Assembly: GCA_947474645.1 (NCBI GenBank)
Contig: CANJJD010000024.1
Coordinates: 1 to 40,420 of the forward strand
Source of the DNA: Alphaproteobacteria bacterium
GTDB taxonomy: Bacteria; Pseudomonadota; Alphaproteobacteria; Micropepsales; Micropepsaceae
DNA: 40,420 nucleotides
Reading direction: 5' to 3'
Shown here in pieces: positions 8,601 to 14,623 of this stretch; the first letter of the stretch is position 1; each line of letters begins with the position of its first letter. The notes under the pieces were generated by a model, which was given only the letters and a program-made list of their open reading frames with translations, had not been told where the DNA came from and made no database searches. A program made the translations under genes and the position numbers.

Positions 8601-9135
8601 GGTCGGCATCGAGCTCTACCAGGAAATGCTGGAAGAGGCGGTCTCCAGCATGCGCGAAGGCGGCGAGGCCGATGTCACCGACCAATGGTCGCCCGCCATC
8701 AACCTGGGCGCCTCAGTGATGATCCCGGAAAGTTACGTCGCCGACCTCAATGTCCGCATGTCGCTCTATCGCCGCCTGGCGGGAATCGAGACGCGCGAAG
8801 ACATTGACCGTTTCGCCGCCGAACTGATCGACCGTTTCGGCCCGCTGCCCGAGGAAGTCCATCACCTGTTCGAGATCGTCACCATCAAGCAGTTGGCCAA
8901 GGCGGCAGGGGTGGAGAAGATTGATGCCGGTCCCAAGGGCGGCACCATCGCCTTCCGCGGCAACCAGTTCGCCAATCCCATGAAGCTGATCCAGTTCATC
9001 AGCCAGCATGCCGGCACGATGAAAGTGCGGCCTGACCAGAAGATCGTGGTATCGCGCGACTGGCCCACGCCCGACGACCGGCTCAAGGGTGCCAAGGCGC
9101 TGCTGGGGCAGTTGGCGAAGCTGGCAGCCGTCTAG
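5662..9135 (+). CDS. mfd: Transcription-repair coupling factor Mfd
   Basis: This 1157-residue Mfd removes RNA polymerase stalled at lesions and recruits UvrA. The N-terminal part is UvrB-like. The RNA polymerase-interacting (CarD-like) domain begins near residue 490 with GDLVTHIEHGVGRYLG. The translocase core follows, with Walker A CGDVGFGKTE (near 638), DEEQHFGV (near 740), TATPIPRTLQLALSG, VSTNIVESGLDIP and QLYQLRGRIGRS, and a C-terminal TRCF domain ends the protein. The start is a TTG directly after the sdhE stop codon; no ATG lies in frame before the conserved N-terminus, and the Shine-Dalgarno is weak, which suggests coupling to sdhE. Its end overlaps the opposite gene by 4 bases. Confidence 0.97.
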   Translation: MDRLDTIALQQGRLTVSGVPQGYDAYVAAEAARRRGGPVLFVALDDVQADAAERALGFFAPQMPVLAFPAWDCLPYDRVSPKSDIESRRLATLAALARDTGRPCVIVTTINALLQRVPPKDVIAGASFIATNGAEVDRDALVGFLSGNGYVRAGTVREPGDFALRGGIVDLWPPGEEQPLRLDFFGTTLDAIRRFDAETQLSDKKPVPDITLLPASEAPLNAAAISRFRTGYVAAFGAAGDDPLYESVSAGRKTQGMEHWLPLFYERLDTLFDYLPRCLILLGHQAEESKAARLELIADYYQTREQFRHQKDDKHAIKAPPYKPLKPETLYLSDAEWKVALGKNILRELSPFQAPDSMTSLDAGGRLGRDFAPERQGGNLNVFQAAADHLKSLQAAGKRVLVASWTEGSLERMGGVLSDHGVTPIKKVADWPEALKLDPTAFGITCLGIERGIEGPDFAILSEQDVLGDRMVRAAGRARRAQNFIAEASSLTPGDLVTHIEHGVGRYLGLKAIDALGAPHDCLELQYDGGKLFLPVENIELLTRYGSDEGAQLDRLGGAGWQKRKAEMKERVRAIAAELIKIAAARQLKSLPPVEPPSGLYDEFSARFPYQETEDQEKAISDVVGDLAAGRPMDRLVCGDVGFGKTEVAMRAAFVAAMAGEQVAVVVPTTLLARQHYRSFAERFTGFPLTVRQLSRFVEPKEAAETKVALADGSVDIVVGTHALLAESISFKRLGLVIVDEEQHFGVVHKERLKNLKADVHVLTLTATPIPRTLQLALSGVRDLSLITTPPIDRLAVRTFVTPFDPLVVREALLREHYRGGQSFFVAPRIADLREAEVFLKSVVPEVKSAVAHGQMSPKLLEEVMTAFYERKVDVLVSTNIVESGLDIPTANTLIVQRADMFGLSQLYQLRGRIGRSKTRAYAYLTTPAEKKLTETATRRLEVLQSLDQLGAGFSVASHDMDIRGAGNLLGEEQSGHVREVGIELYQEMLEEAVSSMREGGEADVTDQWSPAINLGASVMIPESYVADLNVRMSLYRRLAGIETREDIDRFAAELIDRFGPLPEEVHHLFEIVTIKQLAKAAGVEKIDAGPKGGTIAFRGNQFANPMKLIQFISQHAGTMKVRPDQKIVVSRDWPTPDDRLKGAKALLGQLAKLAAV

Positions 9136-10442
9136 AACAGCGGCTTGCCGGTGGCGCGGGGCAGGGAGACGCCCAATAGCTTCGCCACCGTCGGCGCGAT
9201 GTCGCGCATATCAATCTCGCCCAACGCCTTTTTCGGCACGTCCGGCCCCGCGATCAGAAAGGTGGAGCGCATCGCATCCCAGTCGGGGAAATAGCCATGG
9301 GTGCCCTTGTCCACGCTGGGGCTGATCAGCAGGCCCGTCAGCGCTTTGCCGGCCTTGAAGCCGGGGGCGAAGCTGACCCAGAAATCGGCTTCTTTCGCGC
9401 CGCCCTGTTTGACGATCTCGGCGCGATCCATCACACCGGCAATGCCGTTCTTGGGGTCGGCGGCCAGCTTTTTCAGCAGCGTTGCGACCTTCTCCTTCAC
9501 CGCCATATCATTACGGTCCTTCAGCACAATGATGTCCGAGCCCGCCTGGTACCAGGGCATGGCCCGCCAATCCTTCACCTTGCCTTTGTCCAATGTGACC
9601 AGCCCGGCCTCCACAAACGCCGTGACCAGATTCACGTCCTGGCTGATAGCGGCAAAGCCATGGTCGGACACCAGCGCCACCACGATATCGGGTTGGGCCT
9701 GGCGCGCCGCCGCGACCAGATCGCCGACAATCGTGTCCAGCGCTTCCAGATTGGTACGGGCCTGTGGCGTATCGGGGCCGTAGTGATGCTCGGTCTCGTC
9801 CAGGCTGGACAGATGCACGGCGGAAAATTGTGGATGGTCGGCGGCCATGATGGCGGCCGCCGCCTTGGCCCGCGCGACATCCGACTCCAGGGTGATGCCC
9901 AAAGTGGCGGCGAAGGTGGTGCCCGGTATTTTATTGATCCGCTCGGCCAGGCCCGGCGTGGAGACGGCGCGCACCACTTTCACGTCCTCAGGAGAATAGG
10001 AGCGCCAATATTCGGGGATATTGTCTGAGATGGAGAGGCTGCCCGCCGTGGCCGGCCAGCAAAAGGCCAATGTCTTGCCGCCCTTGGCATGCACCATGTC
10101 GAACAGGCTGGGGACCTTCACATCCTCGGCATACCAGTACCAGCCTTCCATGTTCTTGCCCAAGGGATCGAAGGTGAGGTTGCCGGCGATGCCGTGCAGC
10201 GCGGGCGAGGTGCCCGTCACCAACGTGGTGTGATTGGGATAGGTGACGGATGGCAGCATGTCCCGCACGCCATCGGCCCAGGCGCCATCGGTCATCAGCT
10301 TGCGCAGATTGGGCAGCTTCATGCCGCGCGCCGGCGCATCGGTGACGTCCTTGCTGCGCAGCCCGTCGATGGAGATCATCAGCACCGGATGGGCGGAGGC
10401 GGGAACCGCCATGAACAGGAGGGCAAACAGCAGCGCGCGCAT
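9132..10442 (-). CDS. Secreted alkaline phosphatase superfamily protein, nucleotide pyrophosphatase/phosphodiesterase type
   Basis: This 436-residue protein has a Sec signal peptide (MRALLFALLFMAVPASA, then HP). It shows the two-metal NPP active site: Asp26 in ISIDGL, nucleophile Thr67 in PSVTYPNHTTL, the Asp/His pair in SSLDETEHHYGP, Asp-His in VSDHGF, and a final His in THGYFPD. NPP enzymes hydrolyse phosphodiester or pyrophosphate bonds of nucleotides, phospholipids or similar compounds in the periplasm. The substrate cannot be read from the sequence. A good Shine-Dalgarno (GAGGTGA) stands just before the ATG. The stop overlaps the end of mfd by 4 bases in convergent orientation. Confidence 0.88.
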   Translation of the reverse strand: MRALLFALLFMAVPASAHPVLMISIDGLRSKDVTDAPARGMKLPNLRKLMTDGAWADGVRDMLPSVTYPNHTTLVTGTSPALHGIAGNLTFDPLGKNMEGWYWYAEDVKVPSLFDMVHAKGGKTLAFCWPATAGSLSISDNIPEYWRSYSPEDVKVVRAVSTPGLAERINKIPGTTFAATLGITLESDVARAKAAAAIMAADHPQFSAVHLSSLDETEHHYGPDTPQARTNLEALDTIVGDLVAAARQAQPDIVVALVSDHGFAAISQDVNLVTAFVEAGLVTLDKGKVKDWRAMPWYQAGSDIIVLKDRNDMAVKEKVATLLKKLAADPKNGIAGVMDRAEIVKQGGAKEADFWVSFAPGFKAGKALTGLLISPSVDKGTHGYFPDWDAMRSTFLIAGPDVPKKALGEIDMRDIAPTVAKLLGVSLPRATGKPLF

Positions 10443-10607
10443 CGGTCACCTCGTTGGTACGGTGAGGCTAGCAGGCCTCCCGGAACCCCGTAGTGCGGCG
10501 GAAAGTCCCGGTTTTCGTGGCCAGTAATGCGGCAGCGGGAACTCCATCTAGGAGTTTCTTAAGAATCGCCGTACCAAAATAGCGGTCACACGAATTTGGA
10601 GAATGAC

Positions 10608-10841
10608 ATGCGCGCGATCGGTGCGACCCTTGTGGCGACTATCCTGACTTTTTCCAGCGCCTTTGCCGCTGACGGCGCATTGATCGCCGGCAAGCCCGCC
10701 GGCACCAGGCAGGCCCAGATCGAAACCGGTGGTGTGCTGCTGGTTGCGGGCATCGTGGCAGTGGCGGCGGTGATCGCCGTGGTCGCCTCCACCACCCAGG
10801 GCAACAGCACCCCGACGCCGACGCCTTCGACCACCGCCTAG
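10608..10841 (+). CDS. Small secreted or membrane protein of unknown function
   Basis: A GGAG ribosome site at 10598-10601 stands six bases before the ATG at 10608, which makes this the start rather than a TTG at 10596. The 77-residue product has a signal peptide (about residues 1-20, ending SSAFA before ADG), a short polar stretch, one strongly hydrophobic helix (GGVLLVAGIVAVAAVIAVV), and a tail of Thr-Pro repeats (TPTPTPS). It may be a small inner-membrane protein or an exported peptide anchored by its helix. I do not recognise the family. It ends 8 bases from the stop of the convergent VOC gene. Confidence 0.7.
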   Translation: MRAIGATLVATILTFSSAFAADGALIAGKPAGTRQAQIETGGVLLVAGIVAVAAVIAVVASTTQGNSTPTPTPSTTA

Positions 10842-10849
10842 GCGGCGAC

Positions 10850-11233
10850 CTATCGGGCGGACGCGTCTTCCTGGAACAGGCCGAAGATGTTCTTTTCGGT
10901 GTCCACCAGGTAGGCGGTCCAGCCGATCTCTTTCACCGCGAATTTGGGCAGGGCGACAATGGCGCCCGCCGCCACCGCTTTTTCGATATAGGCGTCCAGC
11001 GACGGCACCAGCAGGGTGACGACAAAGGCGTTGGGCGCCTGCATCGGCTGCACCATGCTGGGCCGCTTCAGCAATCCGCCCGCCATCGCGTTCGGTTCGT
11101 TGGTGGCGATGCGGTAATATTCGATATCGGCCGCCTCGTAATAGGTGAAGCTCCAGCCGAACACCTCGCCATAGAAACGCTGGGCGCGCTTGCAGTCATC
11201 GGCGTGGATTTCGAAATAGCAGGGTGCGGGCAT
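10850..11233 (-). CDS. VOC (glyoxalase/bleomycin-resistance fold) family protein
   Basis: This 127-residue protein has the paired beta-alpha-beta-beta-beta units of the vicinal oxygen chelate fold. It starts PCYFEIHADDCKRAQRFYGEVFGW, the usual N-terminal strand and helix, and ends with YLVDTEKNIFGLFQE, where the Glu is a common metal ligand position. Such proteins include glyoxalase-like enzymes, dioxygenases and binding proteins, and the substrate is not predictable here. The ATG at 11233 is preferred over GTG codons 6-9 bases upstream because a GAGG lies 8 bases before it. It follows the retropepsin gene with only 2 bases between, so it is the third gene of the acyl-CoA dehydrogenase unit. 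Confidence 0.85.
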   Translation of the reverse strand: MPAPCYFEIHADDCKRAQRFYGEVFGWSFTYYEAADIEYYRIATNEPNAMAGGLLKRPSMVQPMQAPNAFVVTLLVPSLDAYIEKAVAAGAIVALPKFAVKEIGWTAYLVDTEKNIFGLFQEDASAR

Positions 11234-11235
11234 GG

Positions 11236-11970
11236 TCACCACCTCAGGATCAGTTTGCCGCCGCTGAAACTATAGGATTTCAGGCGGCTGAGAAATGCCA
11301 TCCCCAGCAGGGACGATCCCATCCGCGCGCTGTTGACGGACATGCGGACACGGGAAAGCCGGACGGCGCCCACAACCAGTTCGTCGGCCACGATGCTGGC
11401 GCCATGGCCGATGCCGTTGGCCGAACCGAAGGGCTTGTCGAAGGTCAGGTCTTCCAGCTTCAGGCCGATGCGGCGGGCATCTTCCGGATCGAGCACGATG
11501 TCGGTGGCGCCGGTATCAATCAGGAACTGGATCTTCACGCCGTTGACCGTGCCATAGACATGGTAATGACCGTCTTCGCCCTCCGACACGGTCATCTCCC
11601 GCGCCCCAGTCTGGATGGCGTAGCTGGGAATCATCGCGCCGCGCAGCCGCGTTGCCAGGTCCATCAGCTCGTTCTGGAAGACAAAGCCCAGGATCAGCAC
11701 CGCGCCCAGCGCCAGCCAGAGCAGGACATTGCGCACGGTCTGCCTGACGTTGAATTGGCGCACGAACAGCAGGCTGCTGGACACCAGCACCAGGAACCCC
11801 AGGGTCTGCACCATGCCCGGATCGCCCAGCGGAGAATCGCTGCCGGGAAACCAGCGGTCCAGCAGGAAGATGGTCAGGCCCGCGGCGGCCATCACCCCGA
11901 GCCAGAGATAAAGGCCCAGACGCGGGCGCTTGCCGGGCGGCGGCGTAGGCCCGCCCCACGGGCTGGACAT
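11236..11970 (-). CDS. Membrane-anchored retropepsin-like aspartic protease (TIGR02281-type, clan AA)
   Basis: This 244-residue protein has three likely N-terminal membrane segments (around residues 18-36, 52-68 and 80-97), followed by a retroviral-protease-like domain. Its catalytic motif is FLIDTGATDIVL, and a flap and second conserved block (SSLLGMAFLSRLKSY) come near the C-terminus. The DTGA motif is the hallmark of aspartic proteases acting as homodimers, and the domain should face the periplasm. The ATG at 11970 overlaps the stop of the acyl-CoA dehydrogenase gene by one base (TGATG), which fixes the start despite open frame upstream. The physiological substrate of this widespread alphaproteobacterial family is unknown to me. 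Confidence 0.85.
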   Translation of the reverse strand: MSSPWGGPTPPPGKRPRLGLYLWLGVMAAAGLTIFLLDRWFPGSDSPLGDPGMVQTLGFLVLVSSSLLFVRQFNVRQTVRNVLLWLALGAVLILGFVFQNELMDLATRLRGAMIPSYAIQTGAREMTVSEGEDGHYHVYGTVNGVKIQFLIDTGATDIVLDPEDARRIGLKLEDLTFDKPFGSANGIGHGASIVADELVVGAVRLSRVRMSVNSARMGSSLLGMAFLSRLKSYSFSGGKLILRW

Positions 11971-13772
11971 CAATCCAGCTCCATCACCACGGCACTGCCG
12001 GCCTGGATGCGTTCCAGCAGCATGGGGCATTCGGGCACCATGCGCTCTATCCAGTAGCGGGCGCACATCAGCTTGTCCTTGTGCAGTTGGTCATCCTTGC
12101 CCAGGCTGGCCTTGGCCATCTTGCCCCACATCAGGGCGACCATGGTGATGCCCATCAGGCGCAGGTAATCGGTGGCGCCGGCGCCCGCGTCATTGGGATT
12201 TTTCATTCCATTGGCCGCCAGCCACATGGTGGCGCCCTGCAGGGCTTCGGTGCCGCGCTTCACCCCGGCCACGAAACTTTTCATGGCCTCGTCTTTTTCA
12301 TGCTCGGCGATCCAGCCGGTGAGAAGGCCGAACAACGCCATCGGGGCGGCGCCGCCCTTGCGGCCCAGCTTGCGGCCCACCAGGTCCATGGCCTGCACGC
12401 CATTGGCGCCTTCATAGACCATGTTGATGCGGGCATCGCGCACGAACTGCTCTACGCCATTGTCGCGGATATAGCCGTGGCCGCCATAGCATTGCATGCC
12501 GAGGTTGGTGGCCTCGAAACCCATATCGGTGCCGAAAGCCTTGATCACCGGGGTCATCAGGTCCGCCAGCAGGGCGGCACTTTCCGCATTGGGGCGTTTG
12601 GACTCGCCGATGGAAAGGTTCAGCGTCGTCCAGGCCGCCAGCGCCCGCAGCCCTTCCACCGCGGCGCGCGCCTGCAACAGCATGCGCTTGACATCGGGGT
12701 GCACGATTTCAAGGTCGGCGGGCTTGTCCGGCTCCTTCGCCCCGGTCAGGGCGCGGCCCACGCGGCGTTCATGGGCATAGGCATAGCCATTCTGGTACGC
12801 GACTTCGCCCAGCCCGATGCCCTGGATGCCCACGCCCACGCGGGCGGCGTTCATCATCCCGAACATGCCGGCCATACCCGCGGAGGAGGAGCGTTTCTCG
12901 CCCGGCTTGGGCGGGGTGGGCTTGGGGCCCAGCCGCCAGGCGGTGGCGTCGTCGAAGTTCAGCACGCAGGTGGCCTGGCCCTTGATGCCCATCTTGTGTT
13001 CGATGCCGCCGGTGTTGACGCCGTTGCGCTGCGCCATGGCGCCGTCTTCCTTGACGATGAACTTTGGCACCATGAAGAAATTGACGGTGGAAAGGTCGTC
13101 ATGAATCTGGCCGTTCTCGTCTGGGATCTTGGCGATCACCATGTGAATGATGTTGCCGGTCAGGTCCTGGTCGCCGCCGGAGATGAAGATCTTGGTGCCG
13201 TTCATCTTGTAGGTGCCGTCCGGCTGTTCGACGGCCTTGGTCTTCATCAGCTTGAGATCGGTGCCGCAGCCCGGCTCGGTCAAGGCCATGGTGCCGGCCC
13301 ATTCGCCCGACACCATCTTGGGCGCGATATGCTGCTTCATCCATTCCGCGCCGGTCTCCAGCAGCGCGCCATAGGCGCCCGCCGTCAGCATGGGATACAT
13401 GGCCAGGCTCTGGTTGGCGCTCATCCCCATTTCGTGGACCGCCATGGTGATGACGTGCGGCATGCCGGCGCCGCCCACGCTTTCGGGCGCGCCCAGACCG
13501 CCCCAGCCGGCCTCGGAATAGGCTTTATAGGCTTCCTTGAATCCCTTGGGCGTGGAAACGGTGCCGTTCTCGAAGCGGCAGCCTTCCTCGTCGCCCGATT
13601 GATTCAGCGGCTGCAGAACCTCCTCGCAGAACTTGCCGGCATTGGAGAGGATGTCATCCACCAGCTCCTGCGACAGGTCGGTAAAGCCGGGCAGGTCGCG
13701 CTGCTTTTCCAGCTCCAGCACCTCGTGGAACAGGAAGCGGAAATCTTCGACTGGCGCGCGATAGATGGGCAT
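11970..13772 (-). CDS. Acyl-CoA dehydrogenase (600-residue FadE5/DmdC-like type)
   Basis: This large acyl-CoA dehydrogenase (600 residues against about 380 for the short type) has an N-terminal extension, the ACAD N and middle domains (ALTEPGCGTDLKLMKT contacts flavin and substrate), the ACAD C-terminal helical domain (QCYGGHGYIRDNGVEQFVRDARI), and an extra C-terminal domain. The likely catalytic base is the Glu in VYEGANGVQ. It oxidises an acyl-CoA to the trans-2-enoyl-CoA with FAD and passes electrons to ETF. Relatives include fatty acyl-CoA enzymes and methylmercaptopropionyl-CoA dehydrogenase, so the substrate is open. It is first of a tight minus-strand unit with the retropepsin and VOC genes. 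Confidence 0.93.
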   Translation of the reverse strand: MPIYRAPVEDFRFLFHEVLELEKQRDLPGFTDLSQELVDDILSNAGKFCEEVLQPLNQSGDEEGCRFENGTVSTPKGFKEAYKAYSEAGWGGLGAPESVGGAGMPHVITMAVHEMGMSANQSLAMYPMLTAGAYGALLETGAEWMKQHIAPKMVSGEWAGTMALTEPGCGTDLKLMKTKAVEQPDGTYKMNGTKIFISGGDQDLTGNIIHMVIAKIPDENGQIHDDLSTVNFFMVPKFIVKEDGAMAQRNGVNTGGIEHKMGIKGQATCVLNFDDATAWRLGPKPTPPKPGEKRSSSAGMAGMFGMMNAARVGVGIQGIGLGEVAYQNGYAYAHERRVGRALTGAKEPDKPADLEIVHPDVKRMLLQARAAVEGLRALAAWTTLNLSIGESKRPNAESAALLADLMTPVIKAFGTDMGFEATNLGMQCYGGHGYIRDNGVEQFVRDARINMVYEGANGVQAMDLVGRKLGRKGGAAPMALFGLLTGWIAEHEKDEAMKSFVAGVKRGTEALQGATMWLAANGMKNPNDAGAGATDYLRLMGITMVALMWGKMAKASLGKDDQLHKDKLMCARYWIERMVPECPMLLERIQAGSAVVMELD

Positions 13773-13840
13773 GGGGATATCCGTGATGTGACGCGAAGAC
13801 TCTTAGCCCGCGCCGCCCGATGTGGCCATTGTGCAGGCGC

Positions 13841-13873
13841 AAAAAGAAATGGCCCGGCAAAGCGCCGGGCCAT
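13841..13873 (-). terminator. Intrinsic terminator of the low-complexity secreted protein gene
   Basis: On the minus strand a perfect 10-bp stem (atggcccggc / gccgggccat) with a 5-base loop is followed by TTTCTTTTTG. It lies 17 bases past the stop codon of the gene at 13891-14340 and upstream of the acyl-CoA dehydrogenase start, so it separates the two units. Confidence 0.85.
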
Positions 13874-13890
13874 CTCGTCATGCATCTGTC

Positions 13891-14340
13891 CTACTGGACG
13901 GTGTTGGACGGCGCGGGGTTGGCCCCGGGCGCAGTGCTGACCGGACCGGTCGTCCGGCCGCGAGTCACTGTCGTGTCGGCATTGGCATGGGCCTTGGCGT
14001 TCATTTTGCCGGCCGGCGTCTGGGCGTCGGCGTTGACGCTACCGGCATTGTTGCCCGCGGTGGCGGTGTTGATGTCGCCGCTGGCGGTCAGGCCACCATT
14101 GCTGGTGGACGCACCGGCATTGGCCTGGGCGTTGCCGTTGACCGCCTGGGCCGGGGTGCTGATCGCGCCGGCTGTGTTGGAGCCGACACCGGCCGACGTG
14201 CCGGCCACGCCGGTGGTGGTCGCCGCGCCGACACCGACGCCGCCCGTGGCGCCGGCACCGGCCGCCATGGCCGGCACGGCCACCAGCACGGCGCCGCAAA
14301 GCAGGGCGGAAATGCAGGCATTGTTGAGGGTGCTTTTCAT
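13891..14340 (-). CDS. Secreted low-complexity Ala/Gly/Thr/Asn-rich protein of unknown function
   Basis: This 149-residue product has a clear Sec signal peptide (MKSTLNNACISALLCGAVLV, cleaved after AMA near residue 27). The rest is low-complexity sequence built almost only from A, G, T, N, S and V, including GVGVGAATTTGVAG and ANAGASTSNGG. The start is supported by an AAGGAG Shine-Dalgarno 6-8 bases before the ATG, and the end by a strong intrinsic terminator. The opposite strand is also open across the region, but without comparable start and stop signals. It is probably a periplasmic or surface protein of disordered structure. I do not recognise a family. Confidence 0.75.
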   Translation of the reverse strand: MKSTLNNACISALLCGAVLVAVPAMAAGAGATGGVGVGAATTTGVAGTSAGVGSNTAGAISTPAQAVNGNAQANAGASTSNGGLTASGDINTATAGNNAGSVNADAQTPAGKMNAKAHANADTTVTRGRTTGPVSTAPGANPAPSNTVQ

Positions 14341-14427
14341 CGTGAGTCTCCTTGAGCCGGATTGGGTTTCACACGAAGCAACGGCCTGTCGCCGCCGCCG
14401 TTCCGAAGGTTCCGGAATGTGGAGAAT

Positions 14428-14440
14428 TGGTGACCTCGGG
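14428..14440. repeat. 13-base inverted copy of the tRNA-Arg 3' end
   Basis: The bases tggtgacctcggg here are the exact reverse complement of 14607-14619, the last 13 bases of the tRNA-Arg gene including CCA. Nine of them (gtgacctcg) also repeat directly at the 5' end of that tRNA (14542-14550), as expected from acceptor-arm pairing. The copy lies 104 bases before the tRNA. It may be a relic of recombination at the tRNA or chance. Confidence 0.5.
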
Positions 14441-14456
14441 TGGGGTGAGGCGATCA

Positions 14457-14480
14457 GCAATCAACCGGCAGGTTGATTGC
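14457..14480. repeat. Perfect 10-bp inverted repeat upstream of tRNA-Arg
   Basis: The arms gcaatcaacc and ggttgattgc flank a 4-base spacer (ggca). No T-tract follows on either strand, so it does not look like an intrinsic terminator. It sits between the divergently oriented low-complexity gene (start 14340, minus) and tRNA-Arg (14544, plus), 64 bases before the tRNA. A regulator operator or an RNA hairpin is possible. Confidence 0.6.
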
Positions 14481-14543
14481 CGCCGAACGAACCACCGCAG
14501 CGCTGGCGTTGGGGAGCGAAATATTGCAAAAGTTCCGCCGTGT

Positions 14544-14619
14544 GACCTCGTAGCTCAGCAGGATAGAGCGGCGGTTTCCTAAACCGTAGGCCGGTGGTTC
14601 GAGTCCCCCCGAGGTCACC
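14544..14619 (+). tRNA. tRNA-Arg (anticodon CCT)
   Basis: This is a 76-base cloverleaf. The acceptor GACCTCG pairs with CGAGGTC, with A73 and an encoded CCA. The D-arm is GCTC/GAGC, and the anticodon loop TTCCTAA gives CCT, which reads AGG. The T-arm is GGTGG-TTCGAGT-CCCCC, with one T·C mismatch in the stem (14594 against 14606). It lies 4 bases before the stop of the opposite-strand OppA-like gene. Confidence 0.93.
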
Positions 14620-14623
14620 ACTC

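Noticed and set aside
6709-8685. Long open frame (658 codons) on the strand opposite mfd
   Set aside because: It lies wholly inside mfd, which has all family motifs. The frame is His/Gln/Gly-rich in the way produced by reading GC-rich codons backwards, and it has no family motif.
10530-10560. Short inverted repeat aactcc/ggagtt as a terminator of the phosphodiesterase or a leader element
   Set aside because: The stem is only six bases and AT-rich, it lies upstream of the phosphodiesterase start rather than after its end, and there is no T-run.
12081-13940. 619-codon open frame opposite the acyl-CoA dehydrogenase
   Set aside because: It covers the dehydrogenase almost completely and is a compositional artefact of high third-position GC; no recognisable domain or ribosome site.
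13822-14355. Open frames on the plus strand across the low-complexity gene
   Set aside because: The minus-strand gene has a signal peptide, a good ribosome site and a properly oriented terminator; the plus-strand frames have none of these.
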